The notes: generated by a model from the letters alone, not told the origin. Positions 25,531-34,292 are shown, counted from the first letter of the stretch. The stretch is DNA of 64,000 nucleotides from Myxococcales bacterium (GCA_016794525.1 JAEUJY010000142.1:1-64000); one strand, 5' to 3'. Program-made: numbers and translations.

Positions 25531-27557
25531 CAGTGCTGCTCCTGCGCGCGGCGGATGCCCTCGTGCACGCCGACCCGCGGCGTCCAGCCGAGCAGCTGCT
25601 CGGCCTTGCCGCGACCCCACGACAGCCGGGCCAGCGCCGACCGCAGCCGGTACAGCGCGATCGGCGACGGCTTGCCCAGCGCGCCCAGCGGCAGCTCCGA
25701 CAGCTTGCCCAGCCCGAACACCACCGCGCGCGGCACGGTGATCGGCGTGCCGCCGCCGGTCAGCTCGAGCACCTTCCGCTGCGTGAGCGCGGCGCCGTCG
25801 ATCAGCTGGATGATCTCGCCCTTGACCAGGCGCCGGGCGACCGCGGCGAGGATCGCGTCGACGACGTCGTCGATGTAGACCAGCGGCAGCTCGAGCCGGC
25901 CGTCGCCGAGGATCAGCCAGCGGCCGGCGGCGCGGCGCGCCACCGCGCCGTTGACCAGCGGGATGCCGCCACCGAAGATCTGGCCCGGGCGCAGGATCAC
26001 GCACGGCAGGCCGGCCGCCGCGGCGGCGCTGACCGCCTTCTCGGCCTCGAGCTTGGCGCGGGTGTACGCGCCGCGCTCCTCGGCGCGCGGCTCGAGCGCG
26101 GCCGACTCGTCGATCGCGCCCTTGCCGACCGAGCCGGCCCAGTCGATCACCGACATCGACGAGATGTGGACCAGCTGCGTGACCGCGTGGCGCCGGCACG
26201 CGTCGATGACGTTCTGCGTGCCGACGACCGTGCCGCCGAGGTGCTCGGGCCAGCCGCCCTTCATCGTGGCGCCGGCGTGGATGACGGTCGCGGCGCCCTT
26301 GACCGCGCGGTCGACCGCGGCCGGATCGCCGAGGTTGCCGATCGCGTACTCGACGCCGGCGATCGGCTTGGCCGGGATCCGCCGCACCATCGCCCGCACC
26401 CGAATGCCGTCGGCGACCAGCCGACGCACCACCGCGCCGCCCAGCGCGCCCGACGCGCCGGTGACCAGCACCGGCACCGTGTCGGCTAGCGGGAACCGGG
26501 CCAGCGCCGCGGCGTGCTCGGCGTCGGCGGCGCGCGCGATCTTCTCGACCCAGGCGACGACCTCGACCGCGTCCTCGAGCGACACCGCCGGCGGCTCGCC
26601 GGCCGCCAGCCGACGGTAGAAGTCGGCGATCAGGTTGCGCAGGCCCTGGTAGCTCTGCACCTCCTTCTTCACGAACTTGTAGACGCCGACCGGCACGTCG
26701 ATCAGCGGCTGCAGCGAGTCGGTGAACGCGTTGAGCAGGCGCTCGGCGGCCTTGGGCAGCGGCGTCGACGCGCGCTTGCCCTGGAACATCGCGAACAGAT
26801 CGACCCGCAGCACGCCCTTGGTGCCCTGGATGATGAGCTGGCTCTGCATCGGCTTGACGTTCCACGACAGCTGGAACTCGCCGAGGCCGCGCTGGCAGCG
26901 CACCACCGCGCGCCACTCGTCGAACGCGAGGTTGGGATCGCCCCCGAGCGACCGCCACGACGCCTCGACGTCCTCGATCGGACCCAGCAGCTCGCGGATC
27001 AGGTACAGGCAGTGGACGCCGATGTCGCGGAACGGGTAGCCGGCGTCGCGGTAGTGCGGCGGCAGCGGCCCGCCGGCGTACGGCGGGTACTCGCTGCCGC
27101 GCAGGATGTCGACCGAGACGATCTGGCCGAGCGAGCCCGCGCGCACCGCGTCGAGCGCGCGCACGACCTGCGGGTCGAACAAGAGCGAGTGATCGACCGT
27201 GATGGTCTTGCCCGTGGCCTTGGCCAGCGCCGCCAGCGCGCGGCCCTCGGCCGGGTCCTCGGTGACCGGCTTCTCGAGCACGACGTGGCAGCCGGCCTCG
27301 AGCGCGGCCCGGGCGATCGCGCCGTGCGAGCTGGGCGGCGTCAGGACGTGGATCACGTTGGCGCCGGCGGCCACCAGCGCCGCCAGCGACGGATAGGCCG
27401 TGACGTGGTGCTTCGCGGCGAACGCGGCGGCCCGGGCCGGATCGAGGTCGACCACGCCGACCAGCTCGACGTCGGGCAGCGCGCGCACCGCGGCCACGTG
27501 GAACTCGCAGATGTTGCCGGCGCCGATCATGCCGGCGCGGAACTTCGCCTGGCTCAT
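25530..27557 (-). CDS. Gfo/Idh/MocA oxidoreductase - NAD-dependent epimerase fusion
   Basis: 675 residues joining two Rossmann enzymes. The N-terminal half (1 to about 350) is Gfo/Idh/MocA type with GAGNICEFH and the EKP motif at 95-97. The C-terminal half (about 360-675) is an extended short-chain epimerase/dehydratase with VTGASGALGG and the catalytic pair in YTRAK near 495. Both families modify nucleotide sugars, so a two-step conversion in one polypeptide is plausible. A purine-rich Shine-Dalgarno lies just before the ATG. The start overlaps the glycosyltransferase stop and the end overlaps the acyltransferase start, both by ATGA. Confidence 0.88.
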   Translation of the reverse strand: MSQAKFRAGMIGAGNICEFHVAAVRALPDVELVGVVDLDPARAAAFAAKHHVTAYPSLAALVAAGANVIHVLTPPSSHGAIARAALEAGCHVVLEKPVTEDPAEGRALAALAKATGKTITVDHSLLFDPQVVRALDAVRAGSLGQIVSVDILRGSEYPPYAGGPLPPHYRDAGYPFRDIGVHCLYLIRELLGPIEDVEASWRSLGGDPNLAFDEWRAVVRCQRGLGEFQLSWNVKPMQSQLIIQGTKGVLRVDLFAMFQGKRASTPLPKAAERLLNAFTDSLQPLIDVPVGVYKFVKKEVQSYQGLRNLIADFYRRLAAGEPPAVSLEDAVEVVAWVEKIARAADAEHAAALARFPLADTVPVLVTGASGALGGAVVRRLVADGIRVRAMVRRIPAKPIAGVEYAIGNLGDPAAVDRAVKGAATVIHAGATMKGGWPEHLGGTVVGTQNVIDACRRHAVTQLVHISSMSVIDWAGSVGKGAIDESAALEPRAEERGAYTRAKLEAEKAVSAAAAAGLPCVILRPGQIFGGGIPLVNGAVARRAAGRWLILGDGRLELPLVYIDDVVDAILAAVARRLVKGEIIQLIDGAALTQRKVLELTGGGTPITVPRAVVFGLGKLSELPLGALGKPSPIALYRLRSALARLSWGRGKAEQLLGWTPRVGVHEGIRRAQEQH

Positions 27558-28723
27558 GGGGTCCTCCTCTTCGTCGCGGCGAGCTCGTCGACCACGCGCG
27601 ACACCTCGGCGACCCGGGCGGCCCAGGTCTCGGTGCGCATCGCGTCGGAGCGGGCCCGGCGTCGGGCCGGGCCGCCGTCGGCGAGCGCGGCGACGATCGC
27701 GGCCTCGGTGGCGTCGACGCCGTCGGCGACCGCGCACAGGTGCCGGTAGCGCACCACCTCGGGCACCGACGTCGACACCACCGGCACGCCGGCCGACAGG
27801 TACTCGCGCAGCTTGATCGGGTTGACGAACGTCATGCGCTCGTCGATGCGGTACGGGATCAGCCCGACGTCGAACGCCTTGCAGTAGGCCGGCAGGTCGG
27901 CGTGCGGCTTGCGGCCGAGCAGGTGGACGTTGGGCAGGCCCGCGACCGCGCTCACGTCGGCCAGCGCCTGGCCCAGCAGCACGAACGACCAGCCGGGCCG
28001 GCGCTTCGCCAGCGCGGCGATCAGCTCGTAGTCGACCCAGTCCTGCAGCGTGCCGTAGAAGCCGATGATCGGCCGCGGCAGCCGGGCCACGTCCTCGGGC
28101 AGCGCGGTGGCGTCGTCGAGCGCGCGCGCGAACAGCCCGTGGTCGACGCCGTGGGGCGACACGAACGTCGCCGGCTTGAGCGCGCGCTTGGCGTCGGCCA
28201 GCGCGTGGTTGATCGCGAAGCAGGCGTCGACCTTGGCCAGCAGCTTGGCCTCGGCGGCCTTGGTGGCGCGCTCGTCGAGGTACGAGAACAGCGACCACTC
28301 GTCGACGCAGTAGTAGACGCTGGCGCGCTCGCCCAGCGTGCCGACGTAGTCGGCGGTGTTGGGCAGGAACGTCCACAGGTCGAACTCGCCCAGCCCCAGC
28401 CGGCGGCGCAGCACCGCGATCGTCGCGCGCAGGATCGCCTGGTTCACGCGCTGCGCGTACGGGTTGTGCGGCAGCGGCAACACCAGCGGCGAGAACACCC
28501 AGAGGTTGTCCATCACCTGCACGGGGCCGCGCGCGAACTCGCCGAGCTTGCGCTTGATCTTGCCCAGGTCGCGGCCGCTGGTGAGCTTGGGCGTGCGGGT
28601 CGCCACCGAGTTCAACCACAAGACCGGCCGGCTCTTCGCCAGCTCGATCAGCACGTGGTGGTTGCTGGTGGGATCTTCGTGCCAGTCCTTGGCGAACGCG
28701 ATGATGCCGGGTCGCGAGGGCAT
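27554..28723 (-). CDS. Group 1 (GT4-like) glycosyltransferase
   Basis: 389 residues with the two-domain GT-B pattern. The C-terminal domain carries GFYGTLQDWVDYELI, LLGRKPHADLPAY, then DVGLIPY and NPIKLREYLSAGVPVV, where the sugar-nucleotide-binding Glu lies (KLREYL). The N-terminal half has the acceptor-side Rossmann strands (YYCVDEWSLF, ACFAINHAL, SPHGVDHGLF). It transfers a sugar from a nucleotide donor, presumably to a lipid-linked or exported glycan. First gene of the operon; TACCTT ends 9 nt upstream of the ATG. Confidence 0.88.
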   Translation of the reverse strand: MPSRPGIIAFAKDWHEDPTSNHHVLIELAKSRPVLWLNSVATRTPKLTSGRDLGKIKRKLGEFARGPVQVMDNLWVFSPLVLPLPHNPYAQRVNQAILRATIAVLRRRLGLGEFDLWTFLPNTADYVGTLGERASVYYCVDEWSLFSYLDERATKAAEAKLLAKVDACFAINHALADAKRALKPATFVSPHGVDHGLFARALDDATALPEDVARLPRPIIGFYGTLQDWVDYELIAALAKRRPGWSFVLLGQALADVSAVAGLPNVHLLGRKPHADLPAYCKAFDVGLIPYRIDERMTFVNPIKLREYLSAGVPVVSTSVPEVVRYRHLCAVADGVDATEAAIVAALADGGPARRRARSDAMRTETWAARVAEVSRVVDELAATKRRTP

Positions 28724-28732
28724 GGCGCCGGC

Positions 28733-28738
28733 AAGGTA
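28733..28738 (-). promoter_or_regulatory. -10-like TAnnnT box for the polysaccharide operon
   Basis: TACCTT on the minus strand ends 9 nt before the ATG at 28723 of the glycosyltransferase gene. The spacing is at the long end of the set. Confidence 0.35.
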
Positions 28739-28895
28739 CGGACGGCGGGCCCCGATGTCCACCCGGGAGCGGCGCGAAGACCGTTCGCCGCAGGTCAGCC
28801 AAGCCGCCGGAATCGTTGGTGCGGTGGCGGCGCGAGCAACCGGCGGGCGCTGCGGTCGATAGCCACACCATGGATCGCCCGCGGGAACCCGCCTG

Positions 28896-31424
28896 ATGTG
28901 GGACGTGATGATGGCGAACGCCGTCGAGGAGGACGTCGACGACGACGTGGTGTCCCCGGCCGCGGTGGCGCCGGGCAAGCGGACCTTGACCCAGGCGTTC
29001 GCCCGGCTCGGTCTGCCCGACGTCGGCGCCACCGGCGGCCGCGCGCGCGAGCAGGTCGTCGAGCTGGCGTACAAGCTCAAGGTTGGCGGCCACGACGTCA
29101 CCGTGTCCGGGCAGCTCAAGCTGCGGCACGACGGCCTGTCGGCGTCGGCCAAGGGCACGCCACCAGTGGCGACGGACGCCTCGTTGCAGGGCAAGGTGAC
29201 GGCGCTCAGCGTCCAGCGCAAGTGGCAGCACGAGTTCACGCGTGGCGCCGGCGCCAAGCGGACCGAAGGCCTGCTGGGGCGACTCACGTTGTCGGCGCTC
29301 AAGCCCGGTGCCTCGCTCGACGGCCTGCTTCCCGGGGTGAAGGTCGCGGTCGGTGGTGACCTCGGCCAGCTCCGCCTCGAGAACGGGCTGCCGTCGGTGA
29401 ACCTCGGGGCGATCACGCTCACCGTGACCGGTGACGTCACGCAGTGGCTGATGGGCGACGACGCCAAGCGCCTTGGCGCGAAGCTGGAGATCGTGGCCAA
29501 GGTCGCGGTGGCGATCGCGCCGGACGACGTGCGTCGGCTGGCGACGATGATGCGCGCCGCGGAGCGGCTGACCCGCGTCGCCCAGCGCGCCGAGGTGGTC
29601 GTGGACAAAGGGCGCAAGGCGGCGGTGCGTGCCAAGGAGCTCAGGCTGGTGATCAAGCGGGCCGGCAAGCTCGGCGCGCGCGGCGCGCGGACGCTCGCGC
29701 GGGCCCAGGCCGACCTCCGCAAGGTCACGCGACTCCAGCGGTCGATCCCGCCGCGCGCGGCGGCGTGTGCCAGGGTGCTGCAGCGCCTCGAGGGCGAGTT
29801 CGCGGCGCTTCGCCTGGGCTTGCGCACCGCCGCCGGCAAGCTGGCCGCGCGGGTGATCGCGACCACGGCGTTCAAGGTACTCGCGACCGCGATGAAGGCC
29901 CTCAACGCGGTGCTGCTCGTGCTCGATCTGATCGATCTCGGGCGGTTCGCCGTCGCTGGGGTGCTCGGCTCGGTGCGGCCCAAGCTCGGGGGTGGCGGCA
30001 GCGGGGTCGGGACGATCAACGGCACGAGCGCCGACGGCAACAGCACGACGACCGGCGACGACGACGCCGTCGGGGCTGGAGACGCGGACGGCGGGGTGAG
30101 CGGCGAGGATGGCGGTGGTGACGACGGCGCTGGCGGCGCCGGGGCGGGTGACGCCGGCGGTGACGCGGCCGACCCCGACGCGCTCGAGGCGCCGAGCGAC
30201 GACGAGCCGGCGGTCGCGGCGCGCGGCGGCGGCCCGGGAGCGGGCCAGGCGAGCGGGGAGGAGGCTAGCTACCTCGACGAGTCCGGCGTCGACTCGCCGG
30301 ACGCCGCCGGGACCGCGAGCCGGCCGATCGCAGTCGACAGCGCGGGCGCCGACGCCGACGCACCCGTCCCGCTGATCGCGCAGCACCCGGCGGCGGCACG
30401 GCTGCTGGCGGCGGTGCACGGCGCCGGGGCGACCGTGACCCAGCCGATCGTCGACGCGCTCGACGCGCTGGTGCCCGATGACTTGACCGCTGACGAGCTC
30501 GACGCGCTGGCGGCGGCGATCGCGGCGCGCCCGGGCCTGCCGATGATGGACGAGGACGGCGTGATCGCCGCGCTGGCACACGCCGTCGCCGAGTTCCTCG
30601 CCGACCGCCAGGCGGCGAGGGCGGACAGCGGCGGTGGCGGCGGTGGCGGTGGCGGCGGTGGTGGTGGTGGTGGCGCACGCGGTGACGCCACCACTGGCGG
30701 CGGCGCTGCTGGCGGTGGTCGCCGCCGCTTCCGTCCGCGCGTCGGCGGTGGCGGAGGCCGCGTGGTGCTGCCGCCGAAGCCCAAGCAAGCCGGCGCCTCG
30801 CGCCGGAAGGTCGGTGGCGGGCACGGCCTGACGCCGACCTACTACGCCGACGGCAACGTCATGCTCACGAGCGCGCAGGCGGCACGTTGGTGCAAGGTGG
30901 TCGGCGACAGAGTGGTCGAGAGCGATGAGGGGACACGCTGGAACGCGAGAGTCCAACGACCCGCGGGGCCGATCACGCCGGGGCAGGTCTCAGTCAAGGG
31001 TTCGCGCATCAGCGCCGAGGAGTTTCTCGTCAGCATTCACGTGGCCCTCAAGATGACCGGTGGCGTCGTCCAGGTTCGTCGGATCGACTTCACGTTCCGA
31101 CCCGCTGCGCCCGCTGGCCAGCAGACGATCGTCCACGACAAGTCCCCGCTGACGATGCTCACGCAGCTGATCGAGCAGTCGAGCGGCTACGAGGCCAAGC
31201 TACGGACCGGTCAGCCGATCGACTTCGGGCCGTTTCGCGGCATCGTGACGCGCTCGAACGCGACCTTCGTCGACGCCACGGACGTCACGGCGTTCCTGAT
31301 CTTCACTGTGCGAGTGCTCGAGGTCACCGACGCGAAGGCGACGACCTGGCGCGGCCACACGCTGACGGCCGGCGCCGAGTTCACGATCCCTGGCTACGTG
31401 CCGCTGCCTGGACGCGCACCGTGA
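28896..31424 (+). CDS. Large modular protein with hydrophobic core and divergent C-terminal domain (effector-like)
   Basis: 842 residues. The N-terminus holds an acidic stretch and PGKRTLT, a motif I associate with DUF4157/injection-effector-like proteins (recollection, not proof). A beta-rich and helical section follows, then a strong hydrophobic segment near 320-360, an Asp/Gly/Ala low-complexity linker to about 475, a helical patch, and a run of about 15 glycines near 578-593. The last 200 residues (from about 641) form a separate domain whose DNA is clearly less GC-rich than the rest. This composition break is typical of swapped toxin tips. I see no nuclease or protease motif there. No immunity-like gene follows; the next gene is convergent and overlaps by 31 bases. 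ATGs at 28908 and 28911 are alternative starts. Confidence 0.65.
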   Translation: MWDVMMANAVEEDVDDDVVSPAAVAPGKRTLTQAFARLGLPDVGATGGRAREQVVELAYKLKVGGHDVTVSGQLKLRHDGLSASAKGTPPVATDASLQGKVTALSVQRKWQHEFTRGAGAKRTEGLLGRLTLSALKPGASLDGLLPGVKVAVGGDLGQLRLENGLPSVNLGAITLTVTGDVTQWLMGDDAKRLGAKLEIVAKVAVAIAPDDVRRLATMMRAAERLTRVAQRAEVVVDKGRKAAVRAKELRLVIKRAGKLGARGARTLARAQADLRKVTRLQRSIPPRAAACARVLQRLEGEFAALRLGLRTAAGKLAARVIATTAFKVLATAMKALNAVLLVLDLIDLGRFAVAGVLGSVRPKLGGGGSGVGTINGTSADGNSTTTGDDDAVGAGDADGGVSGEDGGGDDGAGGAGAGDAGGDAADPDALEAPSDDEPAVAARGGGPGAGQASGEEASYLDESGVDSPDAAGTASRPIAVDSAGADADAPVPLIAQHPAAARLLAAVHGAGATVTQPIVDALDALVPDDLTADELDALAAAIAARPGLPMMDEDGVIAALAHAVAEFLADRQAARADSGGGGGGGGGGGGGGGARGDATTGGGAAGGGRRRFRPRVGGGGGRVVLPPKPKQAGASRRKVGGGHGLTPTYYADGNVMLTSAQAARWCKVVGDRVVESDEGTRWNARVQRPAGPITPGQVSVKGSRISAEEFLVSIHVALKMTGGVVQVRRIDFTFRPAAPAGQQTIVHDKSPLTMLTQLIEQSSGYEAKLRTGQPIDFGPFRGIVTRSNATFVDATDVTAFLIFTVRVLEVTDAKATTWRGHTLTAGAEFTIPGYVPLPGRAP
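30630..30675. repeat. GGY-run encoding polyglycine
   Basis: An uninterrupted run of GGC/GGT codons encodes about 15 glycines inside the modular protein. It marks the hinge between the main body and the C-terminal part and is a likely site of length variation. Confidence 0.85.
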
Positions 31425-32554
31425 ATGCAGCGGAAGCCCGTTTCGTTGCTGGCACCGGATGCCTGAGGGGGCCGCTGAGCACTCTCATTCGGGGGATCGC
31501 GCCAGCTACCGCCCCGGATAGCGCGCCCGTAGCGCCCACTGGGGCTGTCCTCGGAGTGGAGTTCGCCAGGGATCTGCCGATGGTTCGGGGGCGTGTCTTC
31601 GAGTGGCGCTGACTGGGCGTCGGGGATGCCCTCGCTGCCGCGTGGCGCGCACGGTGTGTCGACGACCGGATCGACACAGTCCCCACACGGCGGGATCGCC
31701 GGTGCGGCGCACTCGCGCACCCACTCGGAGACGTTGCCGAACAGATTGCGGACGCCCGTCGCCGAGACGTCACGTGGGAACGCGTCGACCGGCCCGCTCT
31801 GCGTGGAGCCGTCCAGGCACACGTACTCGTTGCAGTTGCCGAGCCGCCGAGCGAAGCGGTCCCCCCACGGGAAGCGGCGGAGCGCGCCGGTCAGTGGCTC
31901 GACACGCGCGGCGAACTCCCACTGCGCGTGGGTGGGGAGCGCCTTGCCGACCCAGGCGCAGTAGGCGTCGGCGGCCGCCGCGCTGACCTCGACCATCGGC
32001 AAGCGCGCCTCGCCGGGACGTGCGGCGTAGGTTCGTGTCCCGCGCGGCACTTCGCCGTACTGCGCTACTGCTGCCCCATCAACCAGGAGCGCAATCGCCC
32101 ACGGGTACTGCTGGAATGCCCCCGGGCACAGGTCGATGCCGAGCTCGTCGCAGCCGAGGCCGTGCTGGGCCTCGTTGAGGAAGCGGGCAAACTGCGCGCG
32201 GGTGACCTCGAACTGGTCGATGAAGAACGGCGACAGCGTCACCCGCCGCTGAGGGCGGCTGGCGTCGTTGAGCTCGCCGGGCGGCGCGCCGACCACGAAC
32301 GTGCCGCCGGGCTCGAAGCACATCGGCGCGGCGTCGCGATCCGGGCGCGGCGCGTACGCCGCCTGGCAGTCGGGGCCGCGGTACGGGCCCGCGGGCACCG
32401 CCACGCCGACCGCGATCGCTGCGTCGACGAGCGCCGCCGCGGCGCCAGCGTCGGCGATCACCGCGTCCGTCGGCGGTGGTCGGCGGCTCGCGTCGCCGCT
32501 GCGCCCGCACGCCACCACGCCCACTCCGACCAGCACCCAGCGTGCACGCGCCAT
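31394..32554 (-). CDS. FGE/SUMF1-like lipoprotein
   Basis: 386 residues with a lipoprotein signal (GVGVVAC) and a Pro/Asp/Ala linker, then an FGE-sulfatase-type domain from about residue 75. Its motifs are GGTFVVGAPPGE, FFIDQFEVTRAQFARF, LPMVEVSAAAADAYCAW, LPTHAQWEFAAR, NLFGNVSEWV, RGGSW and TGFRC. The usual catalytic CxxxxC of formylglycine-generating enzyme is absent in the expected place (WRDPPNESAQRPP), so it is probably a non-oxidising, lectin-like relative displayed outside the cytoplasm. The 3' end overlaps the 3' end of the convergent modular gene by 31 bases. TAAGGT sits 7 nt before the ATG. Confidence 0.82.
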   Translation of the reverse strand: MARARWVLVGVGVVACGRSGDASRRPPPTDAVIADAGAAAALVDAAIAVGVAVPAGPYRGPDCQAAYAPRPDRDAAPMCFEPGGTFVVGAPPGELNDASRPQRRVTLSPFFIDQFEVTRAQFARFLNEAQHGLGCDELGIDLCPGAFQQYPWAIALLVDGAAVAQYGEVPRGTRTYAARPGEARLPMVEVSAAAADAYCAWVGKALPTHAQWEFAARVEPLTGALRRFPWGDRFARRLGNCNEYVCLDGSTQSGPVDAFPRDVSATGVRNLFGNVSEWVRECAAPAIPPCGDCVDPVVDTPCAPRGSEGIPDAQSAPLEDTPPNHRQIPGELHSEDSPSGRYGRAIRGGSWRDPPNESAQRPPQASGASNETGFRCIHGARPGSGT

Positions 32555-32561
32555 CGCGCCG

Positions 32562-32567
32562 ACCTTA
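32562..32567 (-). promoter_or_regulatory. -10-like TAnnnT box for the FGE-like lipoprotein gene
   Basis: TAAGGT on the minus strand ends 7 nt before the ATG at 32554, the typical spacing of the set. Confidence 0.5.
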
Positions 32568-32703
32568 CGGCACGCTCCCCGACGGGCGCAACCGCGCCGG
32601 CCGGTGCCAGGATGACCTCGTCATGGCGACCGGCGTCGATGGCATCCCGCTGATGTGGCGGGTCGCGTGCGAGCCGCCGCCGAGGTAGCGCGCCCGCGGG
32701 CGG

Positions 32704-33129
32704 TCACTCGTCGCCGTCGCCGACGTCCTCGGCGCCGCTGTCGTCCTCGCCCATGCCGCACTCGAACACGTCGGCCTCGCCGATCGCGCCGGCCTGATCG
32801 ATGCAGTCGTAGACGTCGCAGCTGCCGCCGCAGCCGGTGCAGGCCTCGAGCCACTCGCGCTGGTGCGGCGTGAGGCCGTCCCAGACGGTGTGGCAGCGGG
32901 CGAGCTCGGCGTCGACGTCGGCCTGGATCGCGGCGCGCTCGTCGGCCGACAGCGCGTCGGGGTCCGAGACCTCGCGCTCCATCATGGTCTTCTCCGACGC
33001 GCAGGCGGAGTACTCCTGGCAGTACTCGGGCATCGGGGTCTCGGCCGCGGCGGGCGCGGTGGCGGTGGTGGACTTGCTGCTGCCGCCGCAGGCAGCGGCG
33101 ACGAGCAACGCGAGGGCGAGGTGGCGCAT
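32704..33129 (-). CDS. Small Cys-rich acidic lipoprotein
   Basis: 141 residues. The signal peptide has a lipobox (LVAAACGG), then a Thr/Ala linker and a helical, acidic domain with Cys residues in EYCQEYSACAS, ARCHTVW and CTGCGGSCDVYDC, which together look like a disulfide-rich knot. The C-terminus is strongly acidic. No family recognised. It is divergent from the PP2C gene, with a G-rich tract between them. Confidence 0.68.
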   Translation of the reverse strand: MRHLALALLVAAACGGSSKSTTATAPAAAETPMPEYCQEYSACASEKTMMEREVSDPDALSADERAAIQADVDAELARCHTVWDGLTPHQREWLEACTGCGGSCDVYDCIDQAGAIGEADVFECGMGEDDSGAEDVGDGDE

Positions 33130-33213
33130 GGCCCGACGGTCGACGGTCGGCCCGGCGGCGTCAACCGCCGCGTGCCCGTGTCGGCGAGGGGCGGGGCGGC
33201 GCCACCCCGGCGC

Positions 33214-33239
33214 GGGGGCGGGGCCGGGGCGGGGCGGGG
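33214..33239 (+). promoter_or_regulatory. G-quadruplex-type tract upstream of the phosphatase gene
   Basis: Five G-tracts of four or five G with loops of one or two bases lie on the plus strand between two divergent genes, about 70 bases before the PP2C start. The motif meets the usual G4 pattern. Its regulatory role is untested. Confidence 0.45.
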
Positions 33240-33310
33240 CGGCGGCACCCCGGCGGTCGGTGGCGGTCCGCGGGCTTCGCCGCGGCACGGCGCGCGCACT
33301 ACCGCGGGCC

Positions 33311-34057
33311 ATGCAGCTCGACGCCTTCGCCCTGTCCACCACCGGTCGCCGCGCCCACAACGAGGACGCCGTCTGCGCGCGTCCGGATCTCGGACTGTTC
33401 GTCGTCGCCGACGGCATGGGCGGCTACGAGGGCGGCGAGGTCGCCAGCCAGGTCGCGGTCGGCGCGATCGAGGAGCTGGTCGCGCGCACCGCCGGCGACG
33501 CCGACGTCACCTGGCCGTTCGGCGCCGATCCGCGCCTCGACCCGGTCGCCAGCGAGCTGGCGGTCGCGACGCGCCTGGCCGCGGCGCGCATCGTCGCCGC
33601 CAAGGTCGGCCCGCTGGCGCAGATGGGCTCGACGGTGGTGGCGATCCGGATCGATCCGCGCCGCCGGCTGGCGGTGATCGGCCACGTCGGCGACAGCCGC
33701 GCGTACCGGCTGCGCGCCGGTCGGCTCGAGCGGCTGACGGTCGATCACTCGCTGTGGGAGCAGCTGGTCGCCGCCGGCGCTGCGCCCGAGGATCGCGCCG
33801 CGTTCCCGCACCGCCACGTCATCACCCGCGCGCTGGGCACGCCCCACGCCGAGCCCGACCTGCGGGTCGACGCGCTGGCGCCGGGCGACGTGTTCCTCTT
33901 GTGCAGCGATGGGCTGTCCGAGGTGCTGGCCGACGAGGTCATCGCCGCGGCGCTGGCGCGGCCCGCGGCCGCGGCCTGTCGCGCGCTGGTCGCCGCCGCG
34001 TACCAGGCCGGCAGCACCGACAACATCTCGGCGGTGGTGGTGCGGGTGCTCGGGTGA
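33311..34057 (+). CDS. PP2C-family Ser/Thr protein phosphatase
   Basis: 248 residues, a minimal PPM/PP2C domain of the Stp/PrpC type that removes phosphate from Ser/Thr kinases and their targets. All metal-binding motifs are present: RRAHNEDAV, VVADGMGGYEGGE, MGSTVVA, GHVGDSRAYRL, LLCSDGLSEVL and STDNISAVVV. No membrane segment, so cytoplasmic. It lies within 2.5 kb of an FHA-type activator and a Ser/Thr kinase and probably opposes such kinases. No Shine-Dalgarno is evident before the ATG. Confidence 0.93.
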   Translation: MQLDAFALSTTGRRAHNEDAVCARPDLGLFVVADGMGGYEGGEVASQVAVGAIEELVARTAGDADVTWPFGADPRLDPVASELAVATRLAAARIVAAKVGPLAQMGSTVVAIRIDPRRRLAVIGHVGDSRAYRLRAGRLERLTVDHSLWEQLVAAGAAPEDRAAFPHRHVITRALGTPHAEPDLRVDALAPGDVFLLCSDGLSEVLADEVIAAALARPAAAACRALVAAAYQAGSTDNISAVVVRVLG

Positions 34058-34064
34058 TCGGCGA

Positions 34065-34292
34065 TCAATCGCAGCCCGACTCGCAGCTCCAGTCGATCGG
34101 CTCGCTCGGCGTCGGCTCGGGCAGGCTGCTGACCGCCAGCGCGCCGAGCCCGACCACCGCGACCAGCGTCGCGACCACGCCGATCGCCACGCCGGTGCCG
34201 ACCCCGGGGCCGCTGCTGCGGTTGGCGCCGGTGGTGGCGCAGCCGGTGGTGGCGAGGGTAGCGGCGACGACGAGGGACACGAGCGAGCGCAT
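34065..34292 (-). CDS. Very small membrane lipoprotein
   Basis: 75 residues: lipoprotein signal and lipobox (ATLATTGCATT), a short Gly/Ser stretch, then one hydrophobic helix (GVAIGVVATLVAVVGLGALAV) and a tail ending in a Cys pair (SCESGC). A GTG at 34310 would add six residues. It is convergent with the PP2C gene, 7 bases apart. Function unknown. Confidence 0.55.
   Translation of the reverse strand: MRSLVSLVVAATLATTGCATTGANRSSGPGVGTGVAIGVVATLVAVVGLGALAVSSLPEPTPSEPIDWSCESGCD

Noticed and set aside
28870-28896. Eight-codon frame ending in TGATG at the start of the modular effector-like gene
   Set aside because: It could be an upstream coupling peptide, but it has no ribosome site and the overlap alone is weak evidence at this length.
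30630-30675. Glycine-coding run as a CRISPR or satellite repeat
   Set aside because: It is an in-frame GGY codon run inside a coding sequence with no spacers.
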